Notes under the pieces: model-generated | The model's input: only the letters and a program-made list of their open reading frames with translations | Databases searched by the model: none | Told to the model about the DNA's origin: nothing | Translations under genes and position numbers: made by a program | Shown here: piece after piece, positions 1-7,662 of the stretch | Layout of the letters: each line of letters opens with the position of its first letter | How positions within the stretch are numbered: the stretch's first letter is position 1 | Assembly (NCBI GenBank): GCA_046350375.1 | Contig: JAXMAO010000005.1 | Location: 220,710-284,709 of the forward strand | DNA from: JAXMAO01 sp046350375 | GTDB lineage: Bacteria; Planctomycetota; Phycisphaerae; UBA1845; UTPLA1 | Reading direction: 5' to 3' | Length of the DNA stretch: 64,000 nucleotides

Positions 1-177
1 TGCCGCTCGCCTCGGGTTCGACCGCCGCCGCACCGCGACCGCTCGTTTGCCCGGCGACGGGTCTGTCTGATAGTGTTTCACGGCCCGGCCCGCGGGTCAA
101 TGCGCGGCCCGATCGGCGCCCCATCGCCGGGACGGATCGGCCCGATTCGACCGGCTTCGGCCCGGCTGGCGACTGCC
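1..177. other. Intergenic lead-in, no gene recognised
   Basis: No coding region on either strand resembles a known family here. A GATAGT hexamer at 69-74 could be a -10 element for the gene starting at 178, but no convincing -35 is visible. The in-frame GTG at 73 would extend that gene through this stretch with residues that do not match the YceH family, so I leave it non-coding. Confidence 0.4.
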
Positions 178-852
178 ATGGAACTGACCGCCGTCCAACG
201 TCGCGTCCTGGGGGTGCTGATCGAGAAATCGATGACCACCCCGGCGCAGTACCCGCTGACGCTGACCGCCATCTTGACCGGCTGCAACCAGCTCACCTGC
301 CGCGACCCGGTCATGCACGTCTCGGAAGGCGACGTCGGCCGGGCCGTGCACGAGCTGCAACTGATGCAGCTCGTCTCGCAGGCCCCGCCCGATCGCAACG
401 CGCGCTCGAATCGTTTTCGCCACGAGGTCGAGGCCCGCTTCGGCTGGGCCGCGCGCGAACGGGCGCTGATGGCGGAACTGATGCTGCGCGGCCCGCAGAC
501 GGTCGGCGAGCTGAAGACCAACGCCTCGCGCATGACGCCGCTGGAAGACCTGCACTACGTCGGCGAGCTGCTGGCGACGCTGGGCACGCGCGACCCGGTC
601 TTCGTCCGCGAGCTGCCGCGCCAGCCGGGCAAGAGCGTGGTGCGGTTCGACCACGCGCTCTACACGCCGGACGAGGTCTCGGCGCATGACGTGGCATCGG
701 CCGCCGCGGCCCGCGCGCCGGCCGCCGCCGAGTCGTCGCCCGTGGCCGCCGCGGAAACGCCGCCGACGGGCGCTCGGCTGACCGAGCTCGAACAGCGGGT
801 CGCGGCGCTCGAACAGGCGGTGGCGGAGCTGCGCGCCCGGCCCGGATCCTGA
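178..852 (+). CDS. YceH-like UPF0502 (DUF480) protein
   Basis: A 224-residue protein of the DUF480 family. It opens with MELTAVQRRVLGVLIEKS, then TTPAQYPLT and TGCNQ, the conserved beginning of E. coli YceH. A second block near residue 101 (LMLRGPQTVGEL) matches the family's second winged-helix unit. The family is two winged-helix domains of unknown biochemical role; DNA binding is suspected from the fold only. I chose the ATG at 178 because family similarity starts there; a GTG at 73 would add 35 unconserved residues. The last 60 or so residues are an Ala-rich linker followed by a heptad-like helix (LTELEQRVAALEQAVAEL), which suggests a C-terminal coiled coil for self-association. Family assignment is firm, function is not. 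Confidence 0.85.
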   Translation: MELTAVQRRVLGVLIEKSMTTPAQYPLTLTAILTGCNQLTCRDPVMHVSEGDVGRAVHELQLMQLVSQAPPDRNARSNRFRHEVEARFGWAARERALMAELMLRGPQTVGELKTNASRMTPLEDLHYVGELLATLGTRDPVFVRELPRQPGKSVVRFDHALYTPDEVSAHDVASAAAARAPAAAESSPVAAAETPPTGARLTELEQRVAALEQAVAELRARPGS

Positions 853-928
853 GTGCGACGAAAGGGCGGCGCTCAGCCGCGCGCCGCGGCGACGCGTCTC
901 GCCCGTCGCGCCGGCCGCGCCGATGGAC

Positions 929-934
929 TATCAT
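929..934 (+). promoter_or_regulatory. Candidate -10 hexamer TATCAT
   Basis: TATCAT lies only 8 nt before the ATG at 943. No clear -35 is seen. If it is used, the transcript would begin at or next to the start codon, giving a leaderless message for the PhnP-like hydrolase. Confidence 0.3.
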
Positions 935-942
935 GCCCGCCG

Positions 943-1722
943 ATGAGCGCCGCGCCGCTACACGTCACCGTCCTGGGCTCGGGCACGTCGCACGGCGTGC
1001 CGATGATCGCCTGCGACTGCGCCGTCTGCCGCTCGGATGATCCGCGCGACCGGCGGATGCGCACCAGCGTGTATCTCGCCTACGAAGGCCGCGGCGTGCT
1101 GATCGACACCGCGCCCGAGCTGCGGCTGCAATGCCTGGCGTGCGACGTCCGCCGCTGCGACGCCGTGCTCTACACCCACGCCCACATCGACCACATCGCC
1201 GGGCTCGACGACCTGCGCCGCTTCAACTGGCTCCAGAACGCCAGCCTGCCGCTTTTCGCCGACGCGGCGACGGCCGCGCGGCTGCGGCAGATGTTCGCCT
1301 ACGTCTTCGACGACGACCCCGACTATCCGTCGCACAAGCCGCAGCTCGAGCTGCGCCCGATCGCCGGTCCGTTCGAGCTCTTCGGCCGGACGATCACCCC
1401 CGTGCCGCTGCTGCACGGCGCGCTGCCGGTGCTTGGTTTTCGCGCCGGTCGATTTGCCTACTGCACCGACGTGTCCGAGATTCCGGCCGGCTCGTGGCCG
1501 CTGCTGGCGGACCTCGACGTGCTCATCCTCGACGCGCTGCGCCGCCGGCCGCACCCGACTCATTTCACGCTCGACCAGGCGGTCGAGGTGGCGCGGCGAA
1601 TCGGCGCCCGGCAGACCTATTTCACGCACATCGCCCACGAGCTGCCGCATGCCGAAACCAACGCGGCCCTGCCGGCGAACATGGCGCTGGCGCACGACGG
1701 GCTGACCTTCTCGACAGGCTGA
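943..1722 (+). CDS. PhnP-like metallo-beta-lactamase-fold hydrolase
   Basis: A 259-residue metal-dependent hydrolase. It starts with the GSGTSHGVP turn, then a Cys cluster (ACDCAVC, residues 23-29) like the structural zinc site of PhnP. The metallo-beta-lactamase motif HAHIDH is at 79-84, followed by GLDDLR. Later ligands are in the FTHIAHE segment near the C-terminus. PhnP-type enzymes cleave cyclic phosphate diesters such as 5-phosphoribosyl 1,2-cyclic phosphate, but no other phosphonate (phn) gene is nearby, so the physiological substrate is open. The ATG at 943 is preferred: an upstream in-frame start at 853 would add 30 Arg/Ala-rich residues with no family match. Fold and metal site are certain, substrate is not. 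Confidence 0.85.
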   Translation: MSAAPLHVTVLGSGTSHGVPMIACDCAVCRSDDPRDRRMRTSVYLAYEGRGVLIDTAPELRLQCLACDVRRCDAVLYTHAHIDHIAGLDDLRRFNWLQNASLPLFADAATAARLRQMFAYVFDDDPDYPSHKPQLELRPIAGPFELFGRTITPVPLLHGALPVLGFRAGRFAYCTDVSEIPAGSWPLLADLDVLILDALRRRPHPTHFTLDQAVEVARRIGARQTYFTHIAHELPHAETNAALPANMALAHDGLTFSTG

Positions 1723-1775
1723 CCGGTCGAATCCCCCGGCCGCGGCGGCGCATCGGCCGCGCCGCACGCCGCGGT

Positions 1776-1781
1776 TATACT
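1776..1781 (+). promoter_or_regulatory. Candidate -10 hexamer TATACT upstream of purA
   Basis: TATACT is a near-consensus -10 element in very G+C-rich DNA, 55 nt before the purA ATG. The position 17 bp upstream has no recognisable -35, as for most -10-like hexamers in this window. Confidence 0.4.
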
Positions 1782-1836
1782 CTCGTGATCGAGTCGGCCG
1801 GCGGACCGCGATTCGCCGCCGCACGCGTGAGGCCGT

Positions 1837-3162
1837 ATGGACTTCGCCGCGCTGGGCAATACCTGCGTCGTCGGCCTGCACTGGGGCGACGAGGGCAAGG
1901 GCAAGATCGTCGACGTGCTCACCGAGCACTTCGACGTCGTCGTCCGCTATGCCGGCGGCGCCAACGCCGGGCACACCGTCCGGCTCGGCGACCAGAAGTT
2001 CGCGCTGCACCTGATTCCCAGTGGGATCGTTCGCCCGAACGTGCTGTGCGTCATCGGTCCGGGCGTGGTGGTCGATCCGCCGGCGCTGGCCGAGGAGATC
2101 GCCGCGCTCGAGGCCCGCGGCATCACGGTCGCCGGGCGGCTGTTCGTCTCGTCGCGCGCCCACGTCGTCATGCCCTACCACAAGCGACAGGACCAGTTGT
2201 CCGAATCGACCCTTGGCGACGACCGGCGAATCGGCACCACCGCGCGCGGCATCGGCCCGTGCTACGCCGACAAGATGCTTCGCACGTCGGCCGTGCGGAT
2301 GGCCGACCTGGCGCAGCCGGACGTCCTCGCGGCGCGCGTGCCCGAGCTGGTCGCGCAGCGCAACCGCCTGCTTGCGGCCGCCTTCGACGACCGCCAGCCG
2401 CTCGACGCGGGCGCCGTGCTGGCCGAATACCGCCGCGCCGCCGATCGGCTGCGCCCGCTGGTCACCGATACCACGCCGCTGCTGCATCGCTGGCTGCGCG
2501 CCGGCCGGCGGCTGCTGTTCGAGGGGGCGCAGGGCTCGCTGCTGGACGTCGATCATGGCACCTTCCCGTTTGTGACCAGCAGCAGTTGCGGCGTGGGGGG
2601 CGTGCTGTCGGGGACCGGGCTGCCGCCGCGCAGCGTGCAGACCGTGGTCGGCGTGATGAAGGCCTACTGCACGCGGGTCGGGGCCGGGCCGTTTCCGACC
2701 GAGCTGCACGATGAGACCGGCGAGACCATTCGCCGGCGCGGGCACGAATACGGGACCACCACCGGCCGGCCGCGCCGCTGCGGCTGGTTCGACGCGGTCG
2801 CGGCGCGCTACGCGGTGGCGCTGTCGGGCACGACCGAGATCGCGCTGATGCACCTCGACACGCTCGGGACGCTGCCGGAGCTGCGCGTCTGCACCGAGTA
2901 CCGCGTCGGCGGCGCGCCGCTGGAGATGTTCAGCCCCGAGCTGGCGACGCTGTCGGCGGTCGAGCCGGTGTATGAAACGCTTGCCGGCTGGAGCGACGAG
3001 CTGTCGGGCGTGACGCGGATCGAACAACTGCCGCCCGCCGCCCGTCTGTATGTGGAGCGGCTGGAGGCCCTGCTGGGGGCGAGTATCTCGCTGGTGAGCG
3101 TCGGGGCGGATCGCGCCGCGACGCTGCACCGGGCCGCGGCGCGCGGCGCGGGAGGCGCATAG
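1837..3162 (+). CDS. purA: Adenylosuccinate synthase
   Basis: Catalyses the GTP-dependent ligation of IMP and aspartate to adenylosuccinate, the first committed step of AMP synthesis. The protein has 441 residues, close to the family's usual ~430. The GTP-binding loop WGDEGKGK is at 16-23, with the catalytic Asp at 18. The catalytic His is at 46 in GGANAGH. Further signatures are TTARGIGPCYADK (IMP site) and FEGAQG...DHGTFPFVTSS. All expected active-site segments are present. The ATG at 1837 sits just before the conserved NTCVVGLHWGDEG strand. The stop is 2 nt before the uppS start, so the two are probably co-transcribed and translationally coupled. Confidence 0.98.
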   Translation: MDFAALGNTCVVGLHWGDEGKGKIVDVLTEHFDVVVRYAGGANAGHTVRLGDQKFALHLIPSGIVRPNVLCVIGPGVVVDPPALAEEIAALEARGITVAGRLFVSSRAHVVMPYHKRQDQLSESTLGDDRRIGTTARGIGPCYADKMLRTSAVRMADLAQPDVLAARVPELVAQRNRLLAAAFDDRQPLDAGAVLAEYRRAADRLRPLVTDTTPLLHRWLRAGRRLLFEGAQGSLLDVDHGTFPFVTSSSCGVGGVLSGTGLPPRSVQTVVGVMKAYCTRVGAGPFPTELHDETGETIRRRGHEYGTTTGRPRRCGWFDAVAARYAVALSGTTEIALMHLDTLGTLPELRVCTEYRVGGAPLEMFSPELATLSAVEPVYETLAGWSDELSGVTRIEQLPPAARLYVERLEALLGASISLVSVGADRAATLHRAAARGAGGA

Positions 3163-3164
3163 CG

Positions 3165-3947
3165 ATGCCCACGATGGAGCGGCTCGATCCGCAGGCGGTC
3201 TTGGGGCTGTCGGCTGCCCAGTTGCCGCGCCACGTCGCCATCATCATGGATGGGAACGGTCGCTGGGCGCAGCGGCGCGGCTGGCCGCGCGTCCGCGGAC
3301 ACGAGGCCGGCGCCGCCAACGTGCGCGAGATCGTGCGCTTCTGCGCCCGGCTGGGCATCGAGTGCCTGACGCTCTACAGCTTCAGCTCGGAGAACTGGCG
3401 CCGCCCGGCCGACGAGGTCGGTTTCCTGATGGACCTGTACGTGCGCTATCTCATCCGCGAGCGCGACGAGATTCTCTCGAACGACATCCGGCTGGTGCAG
3501 ATCGGGCGGCGCGCCGGTCTGCCCGAGCCGGTGCTGCGCGAGCTGGATCGGACGGTCGAGCTGTCGGCCCGCAACCCGGGCATGACGCTCTGCCTGGCAA
3601 TCAACTACGGCGCGCGGGCCGAGCTGGTCGACGCCTGCCAGAAGCTGGCGCGGCGGGCCGCGGCCGGCGAGCTGGCGGCGGATGAGATCGACGAACAGGC
3701 CATTTCCGACGCGCTGGACACCCGCGGGCTGCCCGACCCGGACCTGCTCATCCGCACCGCCGGCGAGATGCGGATCAGCAACTTCCTGCTGTGGCAGATC
3801 AGCTACGCCGAATTGCACGTGGCGGCCGAGTGCTGGCCGGACTTTTCGGTCGACTGCCTGGCGGCCGCGCTGCGCGACTTCGCCGGGCGGCGGCGGCGGT
3901 TCGGCAACGTGGACACGGCGGCCCACGCACCCGACGGGCGGGTCTAG
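3165..3947 (+). CDS. uppS: Undecaprenyl diphosphate synthase (cis-prenyltransferase)
   Basis: Makes the C55 lipid carrier precursor for cell-wall and surface-polysaccharide synthesis by cis-condensation of isopentenyl diphosphate. The 260-residue protein carries the catalytic loop HVAIIMDGNGRWA (catalytic Asp29), then RVRGHEAG, FSSENWRRP, and the C-terminal substrate-binding signature RTAGEMRISNFLLWQ with YAELH. Length and motif spacing are normal for bacterial UppS. The ATG at 3165 is 2 nt after the purA stop; a second in-frame ATG at 3174 is an alternative start. Confidence 0.97.
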   Translation: MPTMERLDPQAVLGLSAAQLPRHVAIIMDGNGRWAQRRGWPRVRGHEAGAANVREIVRFCARLGIECLTLYSFSSENWRRPADEVGFLMDLYVRYLIRERDEILSNDIRLVQIGRRAGLPEPVLRELDRTVELSARNPGMTLCLAINYGARAELVDACQKLARRAAAGELAADEIDEQAISDALDTRGLPDPDLLIRTAGEMRISNFLLWQISYAELHVAAECWPDFSVDCLAAALRDFAGRRRRFGNVDTAAHAPDGRV

Positions 3948-3994
3948 CCGCGCCGGGCGCGGGGTGGCGGCGGAGCGCCCTTCCCCGCGGAATC

Positions 3995-4003
3995 TGGTAT
4001 GCT
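3995..4003 (+). promoter_or_regulatory. Candidate extended -10 (TGGTATGCT)
   Basis: TG-G-TATGCT matches the extended -10 form TGnTATAAT, which can act without a -35; none is visible. It is 78 nt before the ATG at 4082, so the hydrolase-fold gene may have its own transcript rather than reading through from uppS. Confidence 0.4.
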
Positions 4004-4081
4004 GTAGTTCCGTGGGTGTTCCCATCGGTCGTGAGGCGAGCTGTGAAATTGGGGCTGGCTGGGCGGCGCGGAGGCAGGCGA

Positions 4082-5077
4082 ATGTCGCGCGGATGGTTGG
4101 TGGCGGCAGCAATTGCGAGCTTGGCATGGTCGACCGTGGCGTCGGCGGGCATGACCGCCAACGGCGCATTTCGCTATGAAAAGCGCGGCGCCGCCACGGG
4201 CCGGACGCTGGTATTCCTGCCGGCGCTGGGGTTTGCCGGCAGCATCTGGGATCCGGTGATCGCCAAGTTCGAGAAGGAGCACCCCATCTACGTCCTGAGC
4301 TTCGCCGGCTCGGACGGCATTCCCGCAATCAAGTCGCCGGTCATTCCGCCTTCGGTCGAGGACCTGCACAAGCTGGTCGAGGCCGAGAAGATCGACAAGC
4401 CGATCATCGTCGGGCAGCTCTTCGGCGGGCAAGTGGGGATGCACTATGCGGCCGCCTACCCGGACGAGATCGGGGGGTTGTTTGCAATTCCGATGCTCTA
4501 TCCGCGGGCGCCGCGCGAGACGCGCACGCAGGAGGCCCAGAAGATCGCCGACGAATACGCCAACATGGGCGACGACATGTGGGAACCGAACATGCGCCAG
4601 CAGCTGACCGACTCGATCGAGAAGCCGGCGCTGGTGAACACGCTCATGCCGATGCTGCTCAAGTGCGATCGAGCCGCCTACGCCCGCGCGCTGGGTGAGA
4701 TTCTCGCCGACACCATCGAGGACGACCTCTCGAAGATCAAGGTGCCGGTCTTTCTGCTGGCGCCGGTCGAGTTGCCGGCCAAGTCGCGCGACGCCGACGT
4801 CGCCCAGATGCGGCTGGGTGAGCACTCCCGTACCACCGTCACGATCATGCGCGGGCTCTACAACAACCTCGCCAAGGTCGAGACCATGGCGCTGCGCAAC
4901 GCCAAGCTGTTCCCGATGGTCGACCAGCCCGACCGGGTGACCTTCGTGCTCGATCGCTATCTGAAAAAGCTCGGCGATCCGGAGTCTCGCTGGGGCACGA
5001 CCGTCGGCGAATCGCTGCCGTCCGACAAGCCGCCCATCGATGAGAAGGACGAAAACAAGCCCAAGGCTCCGAAGTAG
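4082..5077 (+). CDS. Exported alpha/beta-hydrolase-fold protein lacking catalytic Ser and His
   Basis: A 331-residue protein with a signal peptide (first ~23 residues, ending in a WSTVASA-G type cleavage site) and an alpha/beta-hydrolase fold. Recognisable are the early strand VFLPALGFAGSIWDPVI (oxyanion region), VLSFAGSDGIPAI, and the nucleophile elbow. The elbow reads IIVGQLFGG where active relatives read GHSxGG, so the nucleophile Ser is Leu113. At the C-terminal end, where relatives have a catalytic His in an ARHF-M-D-P context, this protein reads NAKLFPMVDQP, with Leu276 at the His position. It is therefore probably not a classical esterase and may be a binding protein. The ATG at 4082 is chosen because the signal peptide starts there; the reading frame is open further upstream to 3791. 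It follows uppS by 134 nt. Confidence 0.75.
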   Translation: MSRGWLVAAAIASLAWSTVASAGMTANGAFRYEKRGAATGRTLVFLPALGFAGSIWDPVIAKFEKEHPIYVLSFAGSDGIPAIKSPVIPPSVEDLHKLVEAEKIDKPIIVGQLFGGQVGMHYAAAYPDEIGGLFAIPMLYPRAPRETRTQEAQKIADEYANMGDDMWEPNMRQQLTDSIEKPALVNTLMPMLLKCDRAAYARALGEILADTIEDDLSKIKVPVFLLAPVELPAKSRDADVAQMRLGEHSRTTVTIMRGLYNNLAKVETMALRNAKLFPMVDQPDRVTFVLDRYLKKLGDPESRWGTTVGESLPSDKPPIDEKDENKPKAPK

Positions 5078-5242
5078 GCCCGCCAGACCGGCTTGAGGCG
5101 TCCGGCGCGGCCGTTTCGGCGGCCGGATCGGGGACCGATTGACCATGCCGGGCTGATCGCGCGGGCCGTTCGGCGGGATTCGGCCGCACCCGACCGCGGC
5201 GGGCCGGCGGACAATTTCCCGGATTCGCGCCGAGTCGTCCGC

Positions 5243-5248
5243 TAGAAT
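5243..5248 (+). promoter_or_regulatory. Candidate -10 hexamer TAGAAT
   Basis: TAGAAT overlaps the ATG at 5247. If this is the real -10, transcription begins near 5255 and translation must start downstream, for example at the in-frame TTG at 5277. Confidence 0.35.
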
Positions 5249-5975
5249 GTCGGGCGTAGCTGCACGGGGCCCGCGCTTGTCTGCAGACGTCAAACACTGG
5301 TTCGATCGGCCGATCGCCATCTTCCCCTTGCCCAATTGCGTTTTGCTGCCGCGGGCAATCGTGCCGCTGCACATCTTCGAGCCGCGCTACCGCGACATGG
5401 TGACCGACTGCCTGTCGAGCGAGGCGCCCTTCGCGATCGCCGTGCTTCAGCCGGGATACGAGGAACACTACTACACCCACATCGCCGCCATTCGCGAAAC
5501 CATGTGCGTCGGGCGGATCGTGCGGCACGAGCAACTGTCGGACGGGCGGTTCAACGTGCTCGTGCAGGGCGTGATCCGCGCGCGGGCCATTCGCGAGGAT
5601 CGCGACAAGAGCTACCGCCGCGGGCGGTTGCAGCCGATCGCGCCCGGCGGCGTGCCGGCCGGCGTCGCGGCCGAGGCGGCGCGGCGCACCCTGAAGGACC
5701 GACTCTCGGTCGGGCCGCTGCGACGCGTCGCCGAGCAGTGCCAGTGGATGCGCATCGTCGAGTGCCCCGACCTGCCGCTGACCGACGTGGTCGACTTCCT
5801 GGCGTCGGCCGTCAGTTGCAACGTCGACTGCGCCGCGAAATTCCTCGACGAGCCGGACGTCGCGCGGCGCCTGGAGATGCTCGAGCGCCTCATGTCGGAG
5901 GCCCAGACGCGGCTGGCGCGTGAAGACGACGAGCAGAACTGCCGCGGCTGGCCGCGCCCCTGTCGCGATAACTGA
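5247..5975 (+). CDS. LON substrate-binding (PUA-like) domain protein
   Basis: Contains the N-terminal substrate-recognition domain of Lon protease without the ATPase or peptidase parts. The signature IAIFPLPNCVLLPRAIVPLH followed by IFEPRYRDM is at about residues 23-50. GRIVRHEQLSDGRFNVLVQG and a helical second half complete the ~200-residue domain. Stand-alone LON-domain proteins are widespread; their role is not established. The ATG at 5247 gives 242 residues but coincides with a -10-like hexamer and has no Shine-Dalgarno. The TTG at 5277 would give a 232-residue protein beginning ten residues later, still upstream of the conserved block. Domain assignment is secure, start is not. Confidence 0.85.
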   Translation: MSGVAARGPRLSADVKHWFDRPIAIFPLPNCVLLPRAIVPLHIFEPRYRDMVTDCLSSEAPFAIAVLQPGYEEHYYTHIAAIRETMCVGRIVRHEQLSDGRFNVLVQGVIRARAIREDRDKSYRRGRLQPIAPGGVPAGVAAEAARRTLKDRLSVGPLRRVAEQCQWMRIVECPDLPLTDVVDFLASAVSCNVDCAAKFLDEPDVARRLEMLERLMSEAQTRLAREDDEQNCRGWPRPCRDN

Positions 5976-6022
5976 GCCCGGCCCGACCGCCCGTCCGTCC
6001 GGCGAATAATTCCCCCGCCCGG

Positions 6023-6028
6023 TACAAT
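6023..6028 (+). promoter_or_regulatory. Candidate -10 hexamer TACAAT
   Basis: TACAAT lies 48 nt before the preferred ATG of the small membrane protein at 6077. There is no convincing -35. Position and sequence suit a promoter serving that gene alone. Confidence 0.35.
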
Positions 6029-6076
6029 GCCGATCTTGAGTCGCCTGGTCGGGCGATGGGTCTGGAGCCGAGTCCG

Positions 6077-6253
6077 ATGGATGCAATGTTTATGTTTCTG
6101 GGGCGAATTCCCTGGTACGCGTGGATTCCGATCCTGGGCATCGTCGCCGGGCTGATCACGCGGATTGTGGCGATGAACCACCGCCATCGCGAGCGGCTCG
6201 AAAAGATCCGCCACGGCATGGACCCGGATGCCGGCCGAAACCCCGGCCGCTGA
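6077..6253 (+). CDS. Small single-span membrane protein
   Basis: A 58-residue protein with one hydrophobic segment (IPWYAWIPILGIVAGLI, about residues 8-26) followed by a basic, His-rich cytoplasmic-type tail (NHRHRERLEKIRHGMDPD). The tail resembles the HxxR...EKGMDP pattern of small PspB/DUF6249-like membrane proteins, but the match is too short to be sure. I prefer the ATG at 6077, which has a GGAG 9 nt upstream, over the ATG at 6056, which has no clear ribosome-binding site. The gene is followed by a strong inverted repeat. Function unknown. Confidence 0.6.
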   Translation: MDAMFMFLGRIPWYAWIPILGIVAGLITRIVAMNHRHRERLEKIRHGMDPDAGRNPGR

Positions 6254-6281
6254 TCGAGTCGTGTTCGCCGCTCTGAAAGCA

Positions 6282-6311
6282 CGCGACCGCGCCCGAGGGG
6301 ACGCGGTCGCG
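6282..6311. terminator. Perfect 10-bp inverted repeat between convergent genes
   Basis: CGCGACCGCG at 6282-6291 pairs exactly with CGCGGTCGCG at 6302-6311 around a 10-nt loop. It lies 28 nt past the stop of the small membrane protein and before the end of the opposing thiolase gene. A bidirectional terminator is the simplest reading. There is no T-run on either side, so it would not be a textbook intrinsic terminator. Confidence 0.6.
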
Positions 6312-6384
6312 CAAACATTACAACGTTGAACGCAGCCAGGCGTCGCCGTCGCCGCCACGCGGGCGGGCGGCGCGGTGCGGCCGA

Positions 6385-7566
6385 TTACAGCCGCTCGACC
6401 ACCATGGCCACGGCGCCGCCGCCGCCCATGCACAGGGCGACCACGCCGCGCTTGGCGTTGCGGTGCTCAAGTCCGTCGAGCAGGGTGCCCAGGCAGCGGG
6501 CGCCGCTGGCGCCGATCGGATGGCCGAGCGAGATGCCGCCGCCGTAGCAGTTCACCCGGTCGTGGCCGATGTCGAGCATGCGGATGTCGGCCAGGACCTG
6601 GGTCGCGAAGGCCTCGTTGATCTCGAACAGGTCGATGTCCTTGGTCGAGAGGCTGGCGCGCTCCAACGCGAGCTTGACCGCTCCGACCGGGGCGATGAAG
6701 AGATCCTTGGGCGCCAGGAAATTCACCGCCTGCGACACGATCCGCGCCCGCGGCTTCCAGCCGTTCTTGCGGGCGGCGTCGGCCGAGCAGACCAGCGTCA
6801 TCGCGGCGCCGTCGGAAATGGCCGAGGCGTTGGCGGCGGTCACCAGCCCGTCCTTGCCGAAGGCGGGCGGCAGCTTGGCCATCGACTCGATGCTGGCGTC
6901 GTCCCGAATGGTCTCATCGACCTCGAACTTGATGGTCTCCTTGCGGCTCTTGATCTCGACCGGGGCGATGCTGCGCTTGAAGAAGCCTTCGCTGCGGGCC
7001 TTGCTGGCGCGGCGATGACTCTCGACGGCGTACTCGTCCATCGCCTGGCGCGTGACGTTGTGGCGCCGCGCGGTGTCGTCGGCACAGACGCCCATGGCCC
7101 ACTTGTCGAACGCACAGGTCAGCCCGTCGAACAGCATGACGTCGGTCAGCTCGGCGTTGCCGAACTTGGTCGCGCCGCTGCGCAGGCCGCGCAGAAGGTG
7201 CGGCGCGTTGGTCATGCTCTCGACACCCCCCGCCAGCGCGACCTGAATGTCGCCGGCGCGGATGGCGCGGTCGGCCGTCATGACGGCCTGCAGGCCCGAG
7301 CCGCACACCTGGTTGATGGTCATGGCGCGGATCGTGTCGGGCAGGCCGGCGCCGATGGCGACCTGCCGGGCCGGGTTGTGCCCGCAGCCGGCCAGCAGAA
7401 CCTGGCCGACGAAGACCTCGTCGATCTGCTCGGGCTTGGCGTTGGCTGCGGTGATCGTGTGCCGGCCGACCTGGGCGCCGATCTCCATGGCGGACAGCGG
7501 GGTCAGCGAGCCGAGGAACTTTCCGATGGCGCTGCGTTTTGCGGCAATGATGACGGTTTCGGGCAT
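6385..7566 (-). CDS. Acetyl-CoA C-acyltransferase (thiolase)
   Basis: A 393-residue thiolase, the usual family length. Catalytic Cys88 is in NQVCGSGLQAV, the active-site His is 349 in GHPIGASGAR, and the second catalytic Cys is 379 in CMGGGGAVAM. It either cleaves 3-ketoacyl-CoA with CoA or condenses two acetyl-CoA; sequence alone does not decide the direction. It follows two acyl-CoA dehydrogenase genes on the same strand, which favours a degradative role. The start at 7566 (MPETVIIAAKRSA) fits the family N-terminus and has an AGAAAGGATGG Shine-Dalgarno region; an ATG 12 nt upstream overlaps that ribosome-binding site. Confidence 0.95.
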   Translation of the reverse strand: MPETVIIAAKRSAIGKFLGSLTPLSAMEIGAQVGRHTITAANAKPEQIDEVFVGQVLLAGCGHNPARQVAIGAGLPDTIRAMTINQVCGSGLQAVMTADRAIRAGDIQVALAGGVESMTNAPHLLRGLRSGATKFGNAELTDVMLFDGLTCAFDKWAMGVCADDTARRHNVTRQAMDEYAVESHRRASKARSEGFFKRSIAPVEIKSRKETIKFEVDETIRDDASIESMAKLPPAFGKDGLVTAANASAISDGAAMTLVCSADAARKNGWKPRARIVSQAVNFLAPKDLFIAPVGAVKLALERASLSTKDIDLFEINEAFATQVLADIRMLDIGHDRVNCYGGGISLGHPIGASGARCLGTLLDGLEHRNAKRGVVALCMGGGGAVAMVVERL

Positions 7567-7662
7567 GGGAACATCCATCCTTTCTGAATCTGGCGACGGA
7601 GTCGCGGCGGACATGGCCGGCGGCGCCCCCGCGCGTGACATCGGACCGGTATCGCCGGGCGG

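Noticed and set aside
958..3129. A 723-codon minus-strand open frame opposite purA
   Set aside because: purA and the PhnP-like gene are unambiguous on the plus strand; the antisense product has no recognisable domain.
5101..5130. GC-rich hairpin after the hydrolase-fold gene as a terminator
   Set aside because: The stem is short (about 6 bp) and G+C-rich palindromes of this size are common by chance here; no T-run follows.
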